A DNA stretch of 64,000 nucleotides from Rhodopseudomonas sp. P2A-2r (GCF_026015985.1 NZ_CP110389.1:1706001-1770000), one strand, 5' to 3'; positions 9,388 to 18,811 are shown, counted from the first letter of the stretch. Notes: generated from the sequence alone by a model not told the origin. Translations and numbers: made by a program.

Positions 9388-10065
9388 TCAGAACGATGCC
9401 GCGCCGCCCTGGAGCGCCAGCTTCGAATTCACCGGCGAGTCGCCCTGCTTGGGCTCGAGCACCACGACAACGGCGCCGACCTTGACGCGGTTGTAGAGGT
9501 CGATGACGTCCTCGTTGGTCATGCGGATGCAGCCCGAGGAGATCGAGGCGCCGATATATTCCGGCTGGTTGGTGCCGTGAATCCGGAACAGCGTGTCCTT
9601 GCCGCCGGAATACAGATACATCGCGCGCGAGCCCATCGGATTGTCCGGACCGGGCGGCACGAACTTCGGCACGCCGAGACGGGAGATCTCCGAAGCAGTC
9701 GGGTGCCACGGCGGCCACTCGGTCATGCTGCCGACCTTGGCGACGCCGGACCACGCCATGGCTTCCTCGCCGACGGTGATGCCGTAGCGGATCGCCTTGC
9801 CGCCGTCCTGGACGTAATAGAGATAATGGTTGTCGGAATCGACCACGATCGAGCCCGGCAGTTCCTTGCGGTGGAACTCGACGATGGCGCGGCGGAACGG
9901 CTCGGCGACCGGTGTCTTCACATAGGATACCTTGGCCAGCAATTCCTTGTCGCGCGGCTTCAGGTTCTTTTCCGAGGAGGCCTCGTAGGTAGTGGCCTGC
10001 ATGCAACCCGACAGCATCAGGCCGGCGGTCAGCACAAGTCCCAACCTAAGCTTCAGAGACGACAT
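9388..10065 (-). CDS. L,D-transpeptidase lipoprotein, copy 2
   Basis: A 225-residue paralogue of copy 1 with lipobox LMLSGC and an identical active-site block around SSGCIRMTNEDVIDLY. The proteins agree over nearly the whole length and differ mainly in the insert before the active site (HPTASEISRLGVPKFVPPGP here, TKDIHARIEGLPAQVPGGV in copy 1). That loop lines the substrate cleft in YkuD enzymes, so the copies may prefer different acceptors. It is exported, lipid-anchored and acts on peptidoglycan. It has its own terminator and its own related upstream region, so the two can be regulated separately. Confidence 0.9.
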   Translation of the reverse strand: MSSLKLRLGLVLTAGLMLSGCMQATTYEASSEKNLKPRDKELLAKVSYVKTPVAEPFRRAIVEFHRKELPGSIVVDSDNHYLYYVQDGGKAIRYGITVGEEAMAWSGVAKVGSMTEWPPWHPTASEISRLGVPKFVPPGPDNPMGSRAMYLYSGGKDTLFRIHGTNQPEYIGASISSGCIRMTNEDVIDLYNRVKVGAVVVVLEPKQGDSPVNSKLALQGGAASF

Positions 10066-10424
10066 TTGATTGTTCCAATACGCCAGCGCTGCGAAAAGGC
10101 GCTGCGAAATCGCGATTCCGTGGAAATGATTATCGCCGAAACCGGCCGTATTTCCAGCGCTTCCGCGACGCGCGACGCAGGTCGCGGGTCACCTGTGTCC
10201 AAATTGTCGCAGGCAGCCGCGGGCCCGGCTATTTCTTGGGCAGGGCGCTCGCTCCCGGTCGCGTGCAGTGCGCTTCGGGTCACTCCTCCGTGAAATCGGT
10301 ACCCGGGGACGGGGGTTGGCGCGCTGCTCGAAGGCTGTCATGACCGCGATCGGTCCGATCGGTCATGGTGGTCTCCCGATTCGGTCGTCCGCTTCGCTCC
10401 ATCTTCCCAGTTCCGGAGTTGCCC
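10066..10424. promoter_or_regulatory. Divergent intergenic region, L,D-transpeptidase 2 / corA
   Basis: This 359-base gap holds the duplicated upstream block of the transpeptidase (left half). On the right is a dyad CATGACCG-N13-CGGTCATG at 10339-10367 whose outer 8-bp arms are perfect. It lies 57 bases before the corA ATG and is not followed by a T-run, so an operator or mRNA structure is more likely than a terminator. No coding sequence is seen here. Confidence 0.45.
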
Positions 10425-11435
10425 ATGCTCGCCGTCTTTACCCCTGCCGATTCCGCCCTGAAGCGCTCCGAACCCACCGATCTTGCGGCGCTGCCGGACA
10501 ACTCGGTGTGGATCGACATGGTCAAGCCGTCGCCGGATGAGGACCACGCGGTGGAGCGGCTGGCCGGGATCGAGATCCCCACCCGGGAGGACATGCAGGA
10601 GATCGAGATTTCCAGCCGGCTCTATATCGAGAACGGCGCCCGCTACATGACCGCCAGCCTGATGTGCGCGGCCGATACCGACTCGCCGCGCATCACACCC
10701 GTGACCTTCATCCTGACCCGGCATCGTCTGGTGACGGTGCGCTACGATGCGCCAAAACCCTTCGCGCTGGTGGAGATGAAGCTGGCCCGGCTGGCGCCGC
10801 CCACCGCCAACGGCGAGACGGTGCTGCTGGAACTGCTCGATGCCGTGATCGACCGGTGCGCCGACATTCTCGAACGCGCGGGCGCCGACGTGGACCAGGT
10901 CAGCCACGACATTTTCGAGCCTGACGAATCCATGCGCACCGGCCACGCCAAGCGCTATTCGGAAATCCTGATCGCCATCGGCCGCAAGGGCGACCTCACC
11001 TCGAAGGTGCGGGAAAGCCTGGTGTCGATCGGTCGCGTGGTCACCTTCGTCACGGCCGAAGCCGACGGCGTCAAATGGTCCAAGGAGATGCGCGCGCAGC
11101 TCAAGACCATGCAGCGCGACGTGGCCTCATTGACCGATCACGCCTCGTATCTGTCGAATAAGATCACCTTCGTGCTCGATGCCATGCTGGGCGTGGTCAA
11201 CCTCGAACAGAACAACATCATCAAGCTGTTCTCGGTGATGGCCGTGGTGCTGATGCCGCCGACCCTGATCGCTTCGGTCTACGGCATGAACTTCAAGATG
11301 ATGCCGGAACTGGAATGGACGCACGGCTACCCGATGGCGCTGATCATGATGCTGCTCGCCGGCGCGCTGCCTTACGTGTTTTCAAGTGGAAGCGGTGGCT
11401 GTAGCTTTTGCTGCGCCGCTACTGCCGCAATGTAA
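10425..11435 (+). CDS. corA: CorA family magnesium/cobalt transporter (C-terminus altered by frame break)
   Basis: A CorA-type channel with a soluble N-terminal domain of about 260 residues and two C-terminal membrane helices. The signature YGMNF (GMN motif) follows helix 1 (LFSVMAVVLMPPTLIASV). Helix 2 starts MALIMMLLAGALPYVF. As sequenced the end reads SSGSGGCSFCC; adding one T to the T4 run at 11379-11382 gives FKWKRWL and a stop at 11402-11404, the usual basic CorA ending of a 326-residue protein. The natural protein therefore very likely ends at 11404. The ATG at 10425 is chosen from the family start. It imports Mg2+ across the inner membrane. Confidence 0.88.
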   Translation: MLAVFTPADSALKRSEPTDLAALPDNSVWIDMVKPSPDEDHAVERLAGIEIPTREDMQEIEISSRLYIENGARYMTASLMCAADTDSPRITPVTFILTRHRLVTVRYDAPKPFALVEMKLARLAPPTANGETVLLELLDAVIDRCADILERAGADVDQVSHDIFEPDESMRTGHAKRYSEILIAIGRKGDLTSKVRESLVSIGRVVTFVTAEADGVKWSKEMRAQLKTMQRDVASLTDHASYLSNKITFVLDAMLGVVNLEQNNIIKLFSVMAVVLMPPTLIASVYGMNFKMMPELEWTHGYPMALIMMLLAGALPYVFSSGSGGCSFCCAATAAM

Positions 11436-11465
11436 AAACCCGCCGGGATCAACCGGCGGGTTTTT
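11434..11465. terminator. Bidirectional terminator corA / chemoreceptor
   Basis: AAAAACCCGCCGG, loop GATCAA, CCGGCGGGTTTTT: a symmetric stem with A- and T-tracts between convergent genes. Confidence 0.9.
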
Positions 11466-11495
11466 GCTGACGGGCGCTGCCCGGCCGCAAGAACG

Positions 11496-12922
11496 CTACC
11501 CCTGCCGGAAGCCGATGCGGAAGGCACCCCAGTGGCGGCCGCCCACCATGATCGGCGACGACAGGTCCTTCATCAGAACGAAGTTGCCGCCGCCCATGTC
11601 GCGCCGGTAGGTCTGCAGCAGGAACGGCCTGGTATTGGCGGCGACCTTGCGCACCGCGCGGTCGCTGAACAGCCGGCGGTTGCGGCAGTTCGCATTGTTC
11701 CACACTGGATCCGGACCTTGCGGAAGCCGGTAGTTCGGATTGTGAGTCGGCAGATAGCCGCCCTTCGCCCAGGCCACGGAGAAGGCAATGCGCGGGTCCA
11801 TGGTCTGCACCGGGTCCTGGATCGGCGGCAGGATGCGGTCGGTGAACGCCACATAGTCGGTGAGGTACTGTTTCGGATCGGTGCCGGGAATTTCGCGATA
11901 GTTCTCGTCAAACAATTGATGGAGGCTGATGTCGTCGCGCGCGACGCCGGCTTCGAAGGCGGCAGCGATCTGCTGCGCGGTCTGCACGACGATGCGGATC
12001 AGCGGCGCGTCGGAGGTTTCCACGCCGCTGTTGGCGATCAGTGCGATCAGTTCCTCGGACATGTCGAGCAAGGCGGCGACGCGGTCGTCGGCGCGCTTCA
12101 ATTCGGTGGAGGACAGCTCGACGCCGCCAGCGAGGTCGCTGAGGTTGTCGATGACAGCATCGCAATGCGACAGATTGGACGTCGCTGCATTGGCCACGCT
12201 GTCGATCTCGCGACCGACCGCGGTAAAGCCGTCCTGCACGCGCGCCATGATGTCCTGGATCTGCCGCGCGCCGTCGCCGGCATCGTTGGCGCGCTGCGAG
12301 GCGTCGCTGGTTTCGCCGATCAGGCTGCCGATCTGGCCGTCGAGATCGCGTACCGTCTCACCGATCTGCTGCGTTGCCTGCCGCGTCGCTTCGGCAAGGT
12401 TCTTCACCTCGCTGGCGACCACGGCAAAACCCTTGCCGGCGTCGCCGGCGCGCGCCGCCTCGATGGTGGCGTTGAGCGAGAGCAGGTTGGTCTGCTTGGC
12501 GATGGCGGCGATCGAACTTGATACCTTGCCGACCTGGGTCAGCGCGCTGCCGACGGCGCCGAGCCGCTCCTCGATGCGGCCGACTGCCTTGATCAACTCG
12601 GCGATGTGCTGCACGGCTGTCTCGACCACGCTGCGGAATCGCTGATGTCACCGACCGCCGCCGCCGTCGCCGATTGCACGGTATGCGATGCGCTTGCGAT
12701 TGCGCGGTTGGCGGCGACCATGGTCTCCGCCGTACTTTGCAAATGACTGAAGCGTTCGGACTGGCCTAATACGCGGCCGGCGACTTCCTGCAGGTTGCCG
12801 GCGACATCAGCCAGTTCGACGCCGAGTTCGCCGATACGGTTGGATAGCTGGTCGATCAGCCGCTCGCTGTCAGATGAAACCGCTGCGGCACTTTCCAGCT
12901 TTGTCATCTGCATCACCGACAT
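11496..12922 (-). pseudogene. Soluble methyl-accepting chemotaxis protein with C-terminal sensor, frameshifted as sequenced
   Basis: Reading leftward from 12922 (GGAGATTCCGCA before the ATG), the first ~95 residues form a helical region. The frame breaks at 12635-12636, where one extra G restores [14 protein letters not shown]. The rest contains the MCP signalling hairpin ([20 protein letters not shown] and [15 protein letters not shown]) and a C-terminal domain with [29 protein letters not shown] and [16 protein letters not shown]. That tail is common in rhizobial receptors and is probably a small Cache/PAS-like sensor. Corrected length is 475 residues. No membrane segment is present, so it senses an internal signal. 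Both sides of the break are intact. Confidence 0.8.
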
Positions 12923-13214
12923 TGCGGAATCTCCACGAATCCATGGGTGAGTGTGCGACATTTCGCTCGCGATGGTAAATAGCGGATTATTCTACAGCCA
13001 TGAATTGGTACCGACTTGCTGCGCTGATGCGGCATTTGAGGTGCTGCAACGCAATGCATGCGAAGCGCGACCCGCATATTCGTCGATGTTGCACTGCCCC
13101 GCGGGGCGGCCGGGAGATCCCGCCGCCTGAATCTCAACGGTAAAATTTGAGCGTTCCGCTGAACAATTGGCAGAGAGGTTGCTGCGATAAGTCTCGCAGA
13201 CAGATGAGGACGCC

Positions 13215-13415
13215 ATGGTTGAAAAAGACGCAAACGCCGCCCGCAACGTTATCGACTTCCTGGGCTATCAGCAGGGCCGCAAGGCAACGGCGCTGTCGTC
13301 GCGCTGCTGCAAGCATTGCGGCGCCGCGCTGCTCGACGGCGAATCCGAAGACGATTGCTCCAGTGCCGGAGTGAGCGTCCCGGTCGCTAAGGCGCGCAAG
13401 TTTCGCGCGGAGTAA
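13215..13415 (+). CDS. Small Cys-rich hypothetical protein (possible zinc ribbon)
   Basis: A 66-residue ORF with GAGG seven bases before its ATG. The centre reads CCKHCGAALLDGESEDDC: a CxxC pair plus later Cys could bind zinc. The C-terminus is basic (KARKFRAE). An overlapping ORF in another frame has biased arginine-rich composition and is rejected. I do not recognise a named family. It stands alone between the chemoreceptor and the SDR gene. Confidence 0.55.
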   Translation: MVEKDANAARNVIDFLGYQQGRKATALSSRCCKHCGAALLDGESEDDCSSAGVSVPVAKARKFRAE

Positions 13416-13519
13416 CAACGCCGCCATCCTCAGCTACGCCCATTCGCGTGGCCGAGGATGATGCATTGCTCGCGCCCTCGAGCGCGACAATTGCGCGCCG
13501 GAGGATGATAACTCAGCGG

Positions 13520-14278
13520 CTAAACGTGTTGCCCGCCGTTGATGTGGATCTCCGCGCCGTTCACGTAGGAACTGGTTTCCGTGCACAGCACATAGATGAT
13601 CTTCGCTACCTCGTCAGGTGTGCCGAGGCGATGCAGTGGGATCTGTTCGGCGACAATCTTGTCGGTGCCCGGCGACAGGATCGACGTATCGATCTCGCCC
13701 GGCGCGATGGCGTTGACGCGGACGCCGAGACGTCCGAAATCCGACGCCATCTCGCGGGTCAGTGACGCCAGCGCCGCCTTGGAGGTGGCATAGGCCGCGC
13801 CGGCAAACGGATGCACGCGCGAACCGGCGATCGAGGTGACGTTGACCACCGAGCCTTTCGCCGCCTTCAATTCCTCGATCAGGCCGCGCGCCATCATGAT
13901 CGGCGCGAAGAAGTTGACACGGAATACGTGGCTCCATGTGTCTACATCGGTATCGATCGATCCCATCCGCTTGCCGCCTTCGGCCTTCGGCGAGATCGCG
14001 GCGTTGTTCACCAGCGCATGCAGCATCCCGCCTTCGAGCCGCTCCTTGATCTCGGCGATGGCACGCGTGGTGTCGGCGTGATCGGCGAGGTCGACCTGAA
14101 CGTGGTCCTCGGGGCCGGCATCCCAGGGGCACTCCTCGGGAAACGGATGCCGCGAGCAGGTCAGCACCCGCCAGCCGGCGCTGGAAAACCGCATCACCGT
14201 GGCGTGGCCGATGCCGCGGCTGGCGCCGGTCAGCAACAAGGTGCGCTTGGGGGCATTGGAGGTCGCGCTATTGGGCAT
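13520..14278 (-). CDS. SDR family NAD(P)-dependent oxidoreductase
   Basis: A 252-residue classical short-chain dehydrogenase: cofactor motif TGASRGIGHA near the N-terminus, LVNNAAIS (NNAG-type), the catalytic Ser in VTSIAGSR, and YATSKAAL with the Tyr-x3-Lys pair. The C-terminus YVNGAEIHINGGQ is typical. Its substrate is unknown. The start at 14278 is preferred because it leaves a normal N-terminus (MPNSATSNAPKR); the in-frame ATG at 14335 would overlap the end of pdxH by 28 bases and cannot be excluded. It lies just downstream of pdxH on the same strand, so the two probably share a transcript. Confidence 0.85.
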   Translation of the reverse strand: MPNSATSNAPKRTLLLTGASRGIGHATVMRFSSAGWRVLTCSRHPFPEECPWDAGPEDHVQVDLADHADTTRAIAEIKERLEGGMLHALVNNAAISPKAEGGKRMGSIDTDVDTWSHVFRVNFFAPIMMARGLIEELKAAKGSVVNVTSIAGSRVHPFAGAAYATSKAALASLTREMASDFGRLGVRVNAIAPGEIDTSILSPGTDKIVAEQIPLHRLGTPDEVAKIIYVLCTETSSYVNGAEIHINGGQHV

Positions 14279-14307
14279 GCCAGTCGGTCTCGTTCTGCTG
14301 TCGGAGC

Positions 14308-14954
14308 TCACGGGTAGAGCCTCACTTTGGTCCACGCGCTGTCGGTCGCATCGGCGCCGTCGCGGCGGAATTCGATGCGGTCATGCAGTCGGAAAGGGCG
14401 GTCGTGCCAGAATTCGAAGCGCTGGGGGTGATCCGCCAGCCGGTCCAGCCGGGCGGCCGCGGCACGCTGCCGATCAGATGCTTCGCGGCTTCCCTGGCAA
14501 TGGCCTGCTCGAAGGCGAAACGGCTTTCCAGCGGCTGCGACTGCTTGCTGGCCCAGGCGCCGATCTGCGCCTGTTTCGGCCGGGAGGCGAAATAGGCGTC
14601 GGCCTCCTCGGCGGTCACCGGCGTGACCGGGCCGCGGATCCGCACCTGGCGGCGCAGCGACTTCCAGTGAAACAGTAGCGCGGCCTTGGGGTTGGCAGCG
14701 AGCTCCTGGCCCTTCTGGCTGGCGATGTGGCTGTAGAACACGAAGCCGTCGGCGTCGTAGCCCTTCATCAGCACCATGCGGACGTCGGGCAGGCCGTCGG
14801 GATCGACAGTCGCCAGCGCCATGGCGTTGGGATCGTTGGGCTCCCCGGTCACCGCCTCGGCAAACCATTCGGCGAACAGGGAAAACGGCTCCTCTGCCGC
14901 CGTAAAATCACCGGACGTTAACTGGCTTGGGTGTTTGATGGTTGTGTCGGTCAT
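14308..14954 (-). pseudogene. pdxH: Pyridoxamine 5'-phosphate oxidase, frameshifted as sequenced
   Basis: The enzyme oxidises PNP/PMP to pyridoxal phosphate with FMN. The first frame covers most of the protein ([47 protein letters not shown]) and then goes out of frame. The correct C-terminus ([17 protein letters not shown] ... WTKVRLYP) follows in another frame. Adding one G to the G5 run at 14424-14428 gives a 215-residue protein of normal length with every PdxH signature. Since B6 metabolism is central and both sides are perfectly conserved, a sequencing error is the likeliest explanation. It is the first gene of a unit with the SDR gene. Confidence 0.88.
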
Positions 14955-14996
14955 GTCCGGAGTTCCGATTTGCGTCCGCGTGCGTACCAGAGCGTG

Positions 14997-15488
14997 TTGC
15001 GCTCCCTGAATAGGTCCGACCTATATAGGGTACGGCAACGCATTGGCCTACCGGCGATCGGTTCGCTCGGCGTGGCACTGACAGCAATTCTAATCGGCTT
15101 CGGCCTCGGCGGTTGCAGCATTGGCCGCAACGACTCCGCCTTCGCCCGGATGGAGGGCGGCGACGTCACCGGCTCGGTCACGCCGCTGAAGCCGACCTCC
15201 GGGACCGAACCCACCGATGCCGACCTGGCCTTTGCCCGCACGGCCGCCTCCGACGTGCTGACCAAGGGCGGCAAGGATTCCAGCCAGCCGTGGGAGAATC
15301 CCTCCACCGGCGCCCGCGGCTCGGTGACCCCGCTGGCCAGCCCCTATACCGCCGAAGGCCGCACCTGCCGGGATTTTCTCGCCAGCTACGTCAACGGCAC
15401 CTCGGAAAGCTGGCTGCAGGGCGCCGCCTGCCGCGCCGAGCGTGGCCGCTGGGACGTCCACACCCTGAAGCCATGGAAGCGGAGCTGA
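14997..15488 (+). CDS. Small lipoprotein of the RT0821/Lpp0805-like surface protein type
   Basis: A signal sequence with hydrophobic stretch [16 protein letters not shown] gives a lipobox Cys. A spacer with [11 protein letters not shown] follows, then a C-terminal domain [26 protein letters not shown] ending in [11 protein letters not shown], typical of small alphaproteobacterial surface-antigen-like proteins. The start is unsure: there is no ATG between the divergent pdxH start and the lipobox. A TTG at 14997 gives 163 residues with a basic N-region and a GTG at 15072 a short one; the ORF is open to 14931. A terminator follows at 15580. Function is unknown, probably envelope-associated. Confidence 0.65.
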   Translation: MRSLNRSDLYRVRQRIGLPAIGSLGVALTAILIGFGLGGCSIGRNDSAFARMEGGDVTGSVTPLKPTSGTEPTDADLAFARTAASDVLTKGGKDSSQPWENPSTGARGSVTPLASPYTAEGRTCRDFLASYVNGTSESWLQGAACRAERGRWDVHTLKPWKRS

Positions 15489-15579
15489 TTTCGCAGCGCC
15501 GCCCTTGCGCCCCCGTTGCAAAAATGCCACGAAGATACCAGATGACACCCCGGCAGGCCGTTGGCCTGTCGAAAGAGGT

Positions 15580-15606
15580 GCGGGCCGGTTGCCCGCCTTC
15601 TTTTTT
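15580..15606 (+). terminator. Terminator between lipoprotein and dnaJ-like gene
   Basis: GCGGGC, loop CGGTT, GCCCGC followed by CTTCTTTTTT. Confidence 0.75.
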
Positions 15607-15627
15607 ATCCTGAAGGAGTTGAGACGG

Positions 15628-16602
15628 ATGCGCGACCCCTATGAGGTCTTGGGGGTGCAGCGGGGCGCCAGCGCTGCGGCGATCAAGAGCGCCTACCGCA
15701 AGCTTGCCAAGAAGCATCACCCTGACAACAACCAGAAAGATCCGAAGGCCGCAGAGCGCTTTTCGGAAGTGAACTCGGCAAACGAGATCATCGGCGACGA
15801 GGACAAGCGCAAGCAGTTCGACCGCGGCGAGATCGATGCCGACGGCAAGCCGCGCTTCCAGGGTTTTCCCGGCGGCGGCGCTGCCGGCGGTCGTAGTCAG
15901 CCGCGCGGATTCCAGCAGGGTTTTGGCGGCGGACCGGGCGCGCAGGGCTTTCCCGGCGGCGGTGGCGGCGGCTTCGAGGACATCCTCAACAGCATGTTCG
16001 GCGGCGCTCAGGCACGCGGCGCCCGCGGCGGCCCGCAGGGCTTCGAATACGATACCGGCGGCTTTGTCGCGCCCGACCTCGACCTCAACGTCACCATGTC
16101 GGTGACGCTGGAAGAGTCGGTCCAGGGCGCCGAGAAGCGCGTCCGGCTGTCCACCGGCAAGGAGCTCAACGTCAAGATCCCGGCCGGCGTCACCGCCGGC
16201 CAGCAGATCCGGCTGAAGGGGCAGGGTGACACCGCGCCGAACCATCGGCCCGGCGACCTACTGATCACCATCAGCATCGCGCCGCATGCCTTCTTCAAGG
16301 TGGACGGCAGCGACCTGCGCGTCGAGCTGCCGATCACGCTGTATGAAGCCGTGCTCGGCGCCAAGGTGCGCGTGCCGACGCTGTCGGGCGCGGTGGAGTT
16401 GTCGATCCCGAAGAACACCTCGAGCGGCCGCAATTTTCGGCTCAAGGGCAAAGGCATGCCGAAGCCGGGCGGCAGCGCCGGCGACCTCTACTACACCACC
16501 CGCGTGATGCTACCGGATGGCCACGACGCCGAGCTAGAAGCGCTGATGGAAAAATGGCGCGATAACAAGCCGTACAATCCGCGCAGCGATCTCGAGCGAT
16601 AG
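15628..16602 (+). CDS. DnaJ C-terminal domain co-chaperone (CbpA-like)
   Basis: A 324-residue class II Hsp40. J-domain residues 1-65 carry the HPD motif (KKHHPDNN). A Gly/Phe-rich linker covers about 75-145 (GFPGGG repeats), and two beta-barrel substrate-binding domains follow (LDLNVTMSVTLEESVQGAEK, then KIPAGVTAGQQIRLKGQG and the second barrel to DLYYTTRVML). It has no Cys-rich zinc domain, which separates it from DnaJ proper and matches CbpA or DnaJ-like proteins. AAGGAG at 15613-15618 sets the ATG at 15628; the frame is open to 15505 through a terminator and is not used. It stimulates DnaK in the cytoplasm. Confidence 0.88.
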   Translation: MRDPYEVLGVQRGASAAAIKSAYRKLAKKHHPDNNQKDPKAAERFSEVNSANEIIGDEDKRKQFDRGEIDADGKPRFQGFPGGGAAGGRSQPRGFQQGFGGGPGAQGFPGGGGGGFEDILNSMFGGAQARGARGGPQGFEYDTGGFVAPDLDLNVTMSVTLEESVQGAEKRVRLSTGKELNVKIPAGVTAGQQIRLKGQGDTAPNHRPGDLLITISIAPHAFFKVDGSDLRVELPITLYEAVLGAKVRVPTLSGAVELSIPKNTSSGRNFRLKGKGMPKPGGSAGDLYYTTRVMLPDGHDAELEALMEKWRDNKPYNPRSDLER

Positions 16603-16655
16603 CGGCGGAATTTCTGACGCTCTCCTTACAAATCACCCAAAAGAGAATCCCAAAC

Positions 16656-16690
16656 GCAACAAAGCCGCGGAAGAGCCGCGGCTTTGTTGC
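16656..16690. terminator. Strong bidirectional hairpin
   Basis: A perfect 15-bp stem GCAACAAAGCCGCGG / CCGCGGCTTTGTTGC with loop AAGAG lies between convergent genes. Confidence 0.75.
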
Positions 16691-16798
16691 AGAATTCAAG
16701 ACCTGCAAAACGAACCGGCCCGGATTGACAGGCGCTTTCGCATTCCTCACGGGCGACGACGTATCGCGGAATTTGCGCGAAGTTCCTCAGCCTCACGC

Positions 16799-18035
16799 TT
16801 AAACTTGCGAGGCGTCGACGTTGCCGCCGCAGCAGATCCAGCCGCGCGCGCAATCTCCGTAACCGACGCTGCCTTCCTGCATCACGGCGATCGTATCCTC
16901 CAGCTTGATGAAGCCGCTCGTGGGATGGTGCATCGTCGTTTCGACCGAGAGCACCATGCCGGCTTCCAGCGGCAGATCGGCGTCGGACGCGGGATAGGGG
17001 ATCGGTCCGCTGGCGGTGAGGCGGGGCGCTTCGTGGCTTGACCAGCCCCATGCCATGGGCCACAAACGTCAGCGATGCACCCGACGGTGAAGCGCGCATC
17101 GCCGCCTGGCCGGCGGCAAACACATCGCCGCCGCGAATGCCCACCTTGGCCGCGGATCGTGCTATGTCCTGGATCGCGCGGACCTCCGCGAGAAGATCCT
17201 CCAACTGACTGTCGGGCTCGCCGAGAATAGCCATGCGACAGAGATCGCCGATGTATCCGTCCAGATTGCCGCCGGAATCCATCGACATGATCTGTCCGGC
17301 GTCCCAGGCGTCGTTGGTCGGCGCACGGTTCAAATGGGTCCCCACCGTCAGCAGGCCGTATTCGAAGACAAGGCCGCGTTCGACTTCCGCCAGCCGCAAG
17401 GCTTCAACGATCTCGCGCTTGCGCACGCCGGGCCGCTGCCCCTGCGCCACCGAAATCATTGCGTCGACGACGAGATCGGAGGCCCGCTCGAGCAGCGCCA
17501 GCTCGGCAGGCGTCTTTACCGCGCGGAGCCGTTCTAGCGGTCGCAATGCATCCACCAGCGCCGTATTGGGAAACGCCTGCTGCAGGCTCGATGCGGCGTC
17601 CCAAGGCAGGAATGCCGCTTCGATGCCGATGCGCGCAGGTGTGATGCCGAGCGCGCGGATATGCTGGACGGCAAGTGCCATCGCGTCGAGCGTACCCGAC
17701 GCGGCGGCCTGAACTTTGGGCACCCAAAGGCCGTGACCCTCCTGGCGGCGAGCCGCAATCTGGTCCTTCTCGTTGCGGTTTCCGAAGTAGGCGGCGTTTT
17801 CCCAGCCGCCTTTTGGGTACACCAGGATCGGCAGGTAGCGGCTGACGCCGATGGCGTCGGTGTAGTCGAAGAAGTGATGATGATGGCCGCCGAGCAGGTA
17901 GCGCACATTGTGTTTCGAGGTGACGATCAACAGGTCGAGGTCGGCATCATCCAGATATTTGTCCAGCTTCTCGGTAAAGCGCGGACGATCCGTTGACGTT
18001 GCGTGCGAAGCCTCGTCTGTCGAACTGATGGACAT
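16799..18035 (-). pseudogene. M24 family metallopeptidase (Xaa-Pro peptidase-like), frameshifted as sequenced
   Basis: About 411 residues once corrected. The N-terminal creatinase-like domain includes VTSKHNVRYLLGGHHHHFFD. The C-terminal pita-bread domain has metal ligands in MSMDSGGNLDGYIGDLCR (two Asp), VAHGMGLV (His), SVETTMHHP (Glu) and IKLEDTI (Glu). The frame breaks just after the metal His, at 17035-17040. Removing one base restores SHEAPRL or KHEAPRL, so this is an apparent one-base insertion, unlike the other breaks in the window. As sequenced the first frame runs on to 16626 in nonsense. It overlaps no gene but is one base from the upstream gene, hence co-transcribed. Substrate unknown; TRAP-linked M24 enzymes often act on small amides or amino acid derivatives. 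Confidence 0.78.
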
Positions 18036-18036
18036 G

Positions 18037-18699
18037 TCACGCCGCTTCCGTCGTCAGGTCTACATAATCCAGGGCAAATATCTGGTCGAAGCGCAGCGTA
18101 TCCGCGCCGAGGCCGCCGGCGACACCGTTGAGGATGCCCAGTGCGGCGTCCAGGCTGGCATCATCCAGAGCCTCGACAACCAGCAGGGCCTCGAACGATC
18201 GGTCGTCGCGGCGGATCGACTTTTCCTTGGTCGCGATCAGCGTGTCGCCTTGCTCGACTTCCAGCAGCCGTGCCGAGACGATGCGATCGCACGCCCGCAC
18301 CGCCGGCAACACCGTTCGGACGGACTCGAGGTCGGCTGCGCCACAGATCACCGGGACGATCATGGCGCCGTTTCCCGTGCTCTGTTCCATGGTAATGGTC
18401 CCGCCGCCGCGCACGAAATTCTGCAGGATCGGCATGATGCGTTGTGACCAAGGCGTCGGCGCATTGAGACGTTCGAGATAGGGCGCGCTGCCGACGACCG
18501 CCGCATCCAGCAAGCGGTAAAGGATGAAATACCTGCAGAGCGACGGTGACCTGGCGCGAAAGATCCGGACACCGAGAAAGCCGGGAATGCCGACGCGCTC
18601 CGCGGCATGTTCGCGGGTCAGCCAATGCAGGTAGTCGGTCTCCTGATCGGGAAGAACGTCGCTCCAGATCGCCAGAAAACCTGATCCTTTCACGCTCAT
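18037..18699 (-). CDS. Hypothetical protein, probable dimeric alpha/beta-barrel (EthD-like) fold
   Basis: A 220-residue soluble protein with no signal peptide. Two similar halves are suggested: SGFLAIWSDVLPDQETDYLHWL near the start and a second segment after about residue 110 (GAMIVPVICGAADLESVRTV). The pattern WL..EH..ERVGIPGFLGVRIF resembles ferredoxin-like barrel enzymes of the EthD type, which bind small hydrophobic molecules. No catalytic residues can be assigned. One base separates its stop from the M24 start (TGA C ATG), so the two are translationally coupled. It is divergent from the GntR genes and probably under their control. Confidence 0.6.
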   Translation of the reverse strand: MSVKGSGFLAIWSDVLPDQETDYLHWLTREHAAERVGIPGFLGVRIFRARSPSLCRYFILYRLLDAAVVGSAPYLERLNAPTPWSQRIMPILQNFVRGGGTITMEQSTGNGAMIVPVICGAADLESVRTVLPAVRACDRIVSARLLEVEQGDTLIATKEKSIRRDDRSFEALLVVEALDDASLDAALGILNGVAGGLGADTLRFDQIFALDYVDLTTEAA

Positions 18700-18787
18700 T
18701 GAGGTTGCCTTCCCTGATCGAAACCCAGATACGCCCGAGTTTTTTGCTGCAGGCGGATGCGGGTCTAATTTATCTCATGCAATTTTA

Positions 18788-18811
18788 CAATCGTATGGTG
18801 TAATGATTGTC
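18788..18811. promoter_or_regulatory. Candidate GntR operator
   Basis: ACAATC-N12-GATTGT, a perfect 6-bp dyad in an AT-rich stretch, lies between the divergent 18699 and 18867 starts. The position suits a FCD-type regulator controlling both sides. No second copy was found before dctP; a different dyad, TAAGA-ATTA-TCTTA, is at 20364-20377. Confidence 0.45.

Noticed and set aside
8509..10293. Long plus-strand frame opposite the L,D-transpeptidases
   Set aside because: Antisense shadow of the two paralogues; composition is His/Arg/Asp-rich as expected from reversed GC-rich codons.
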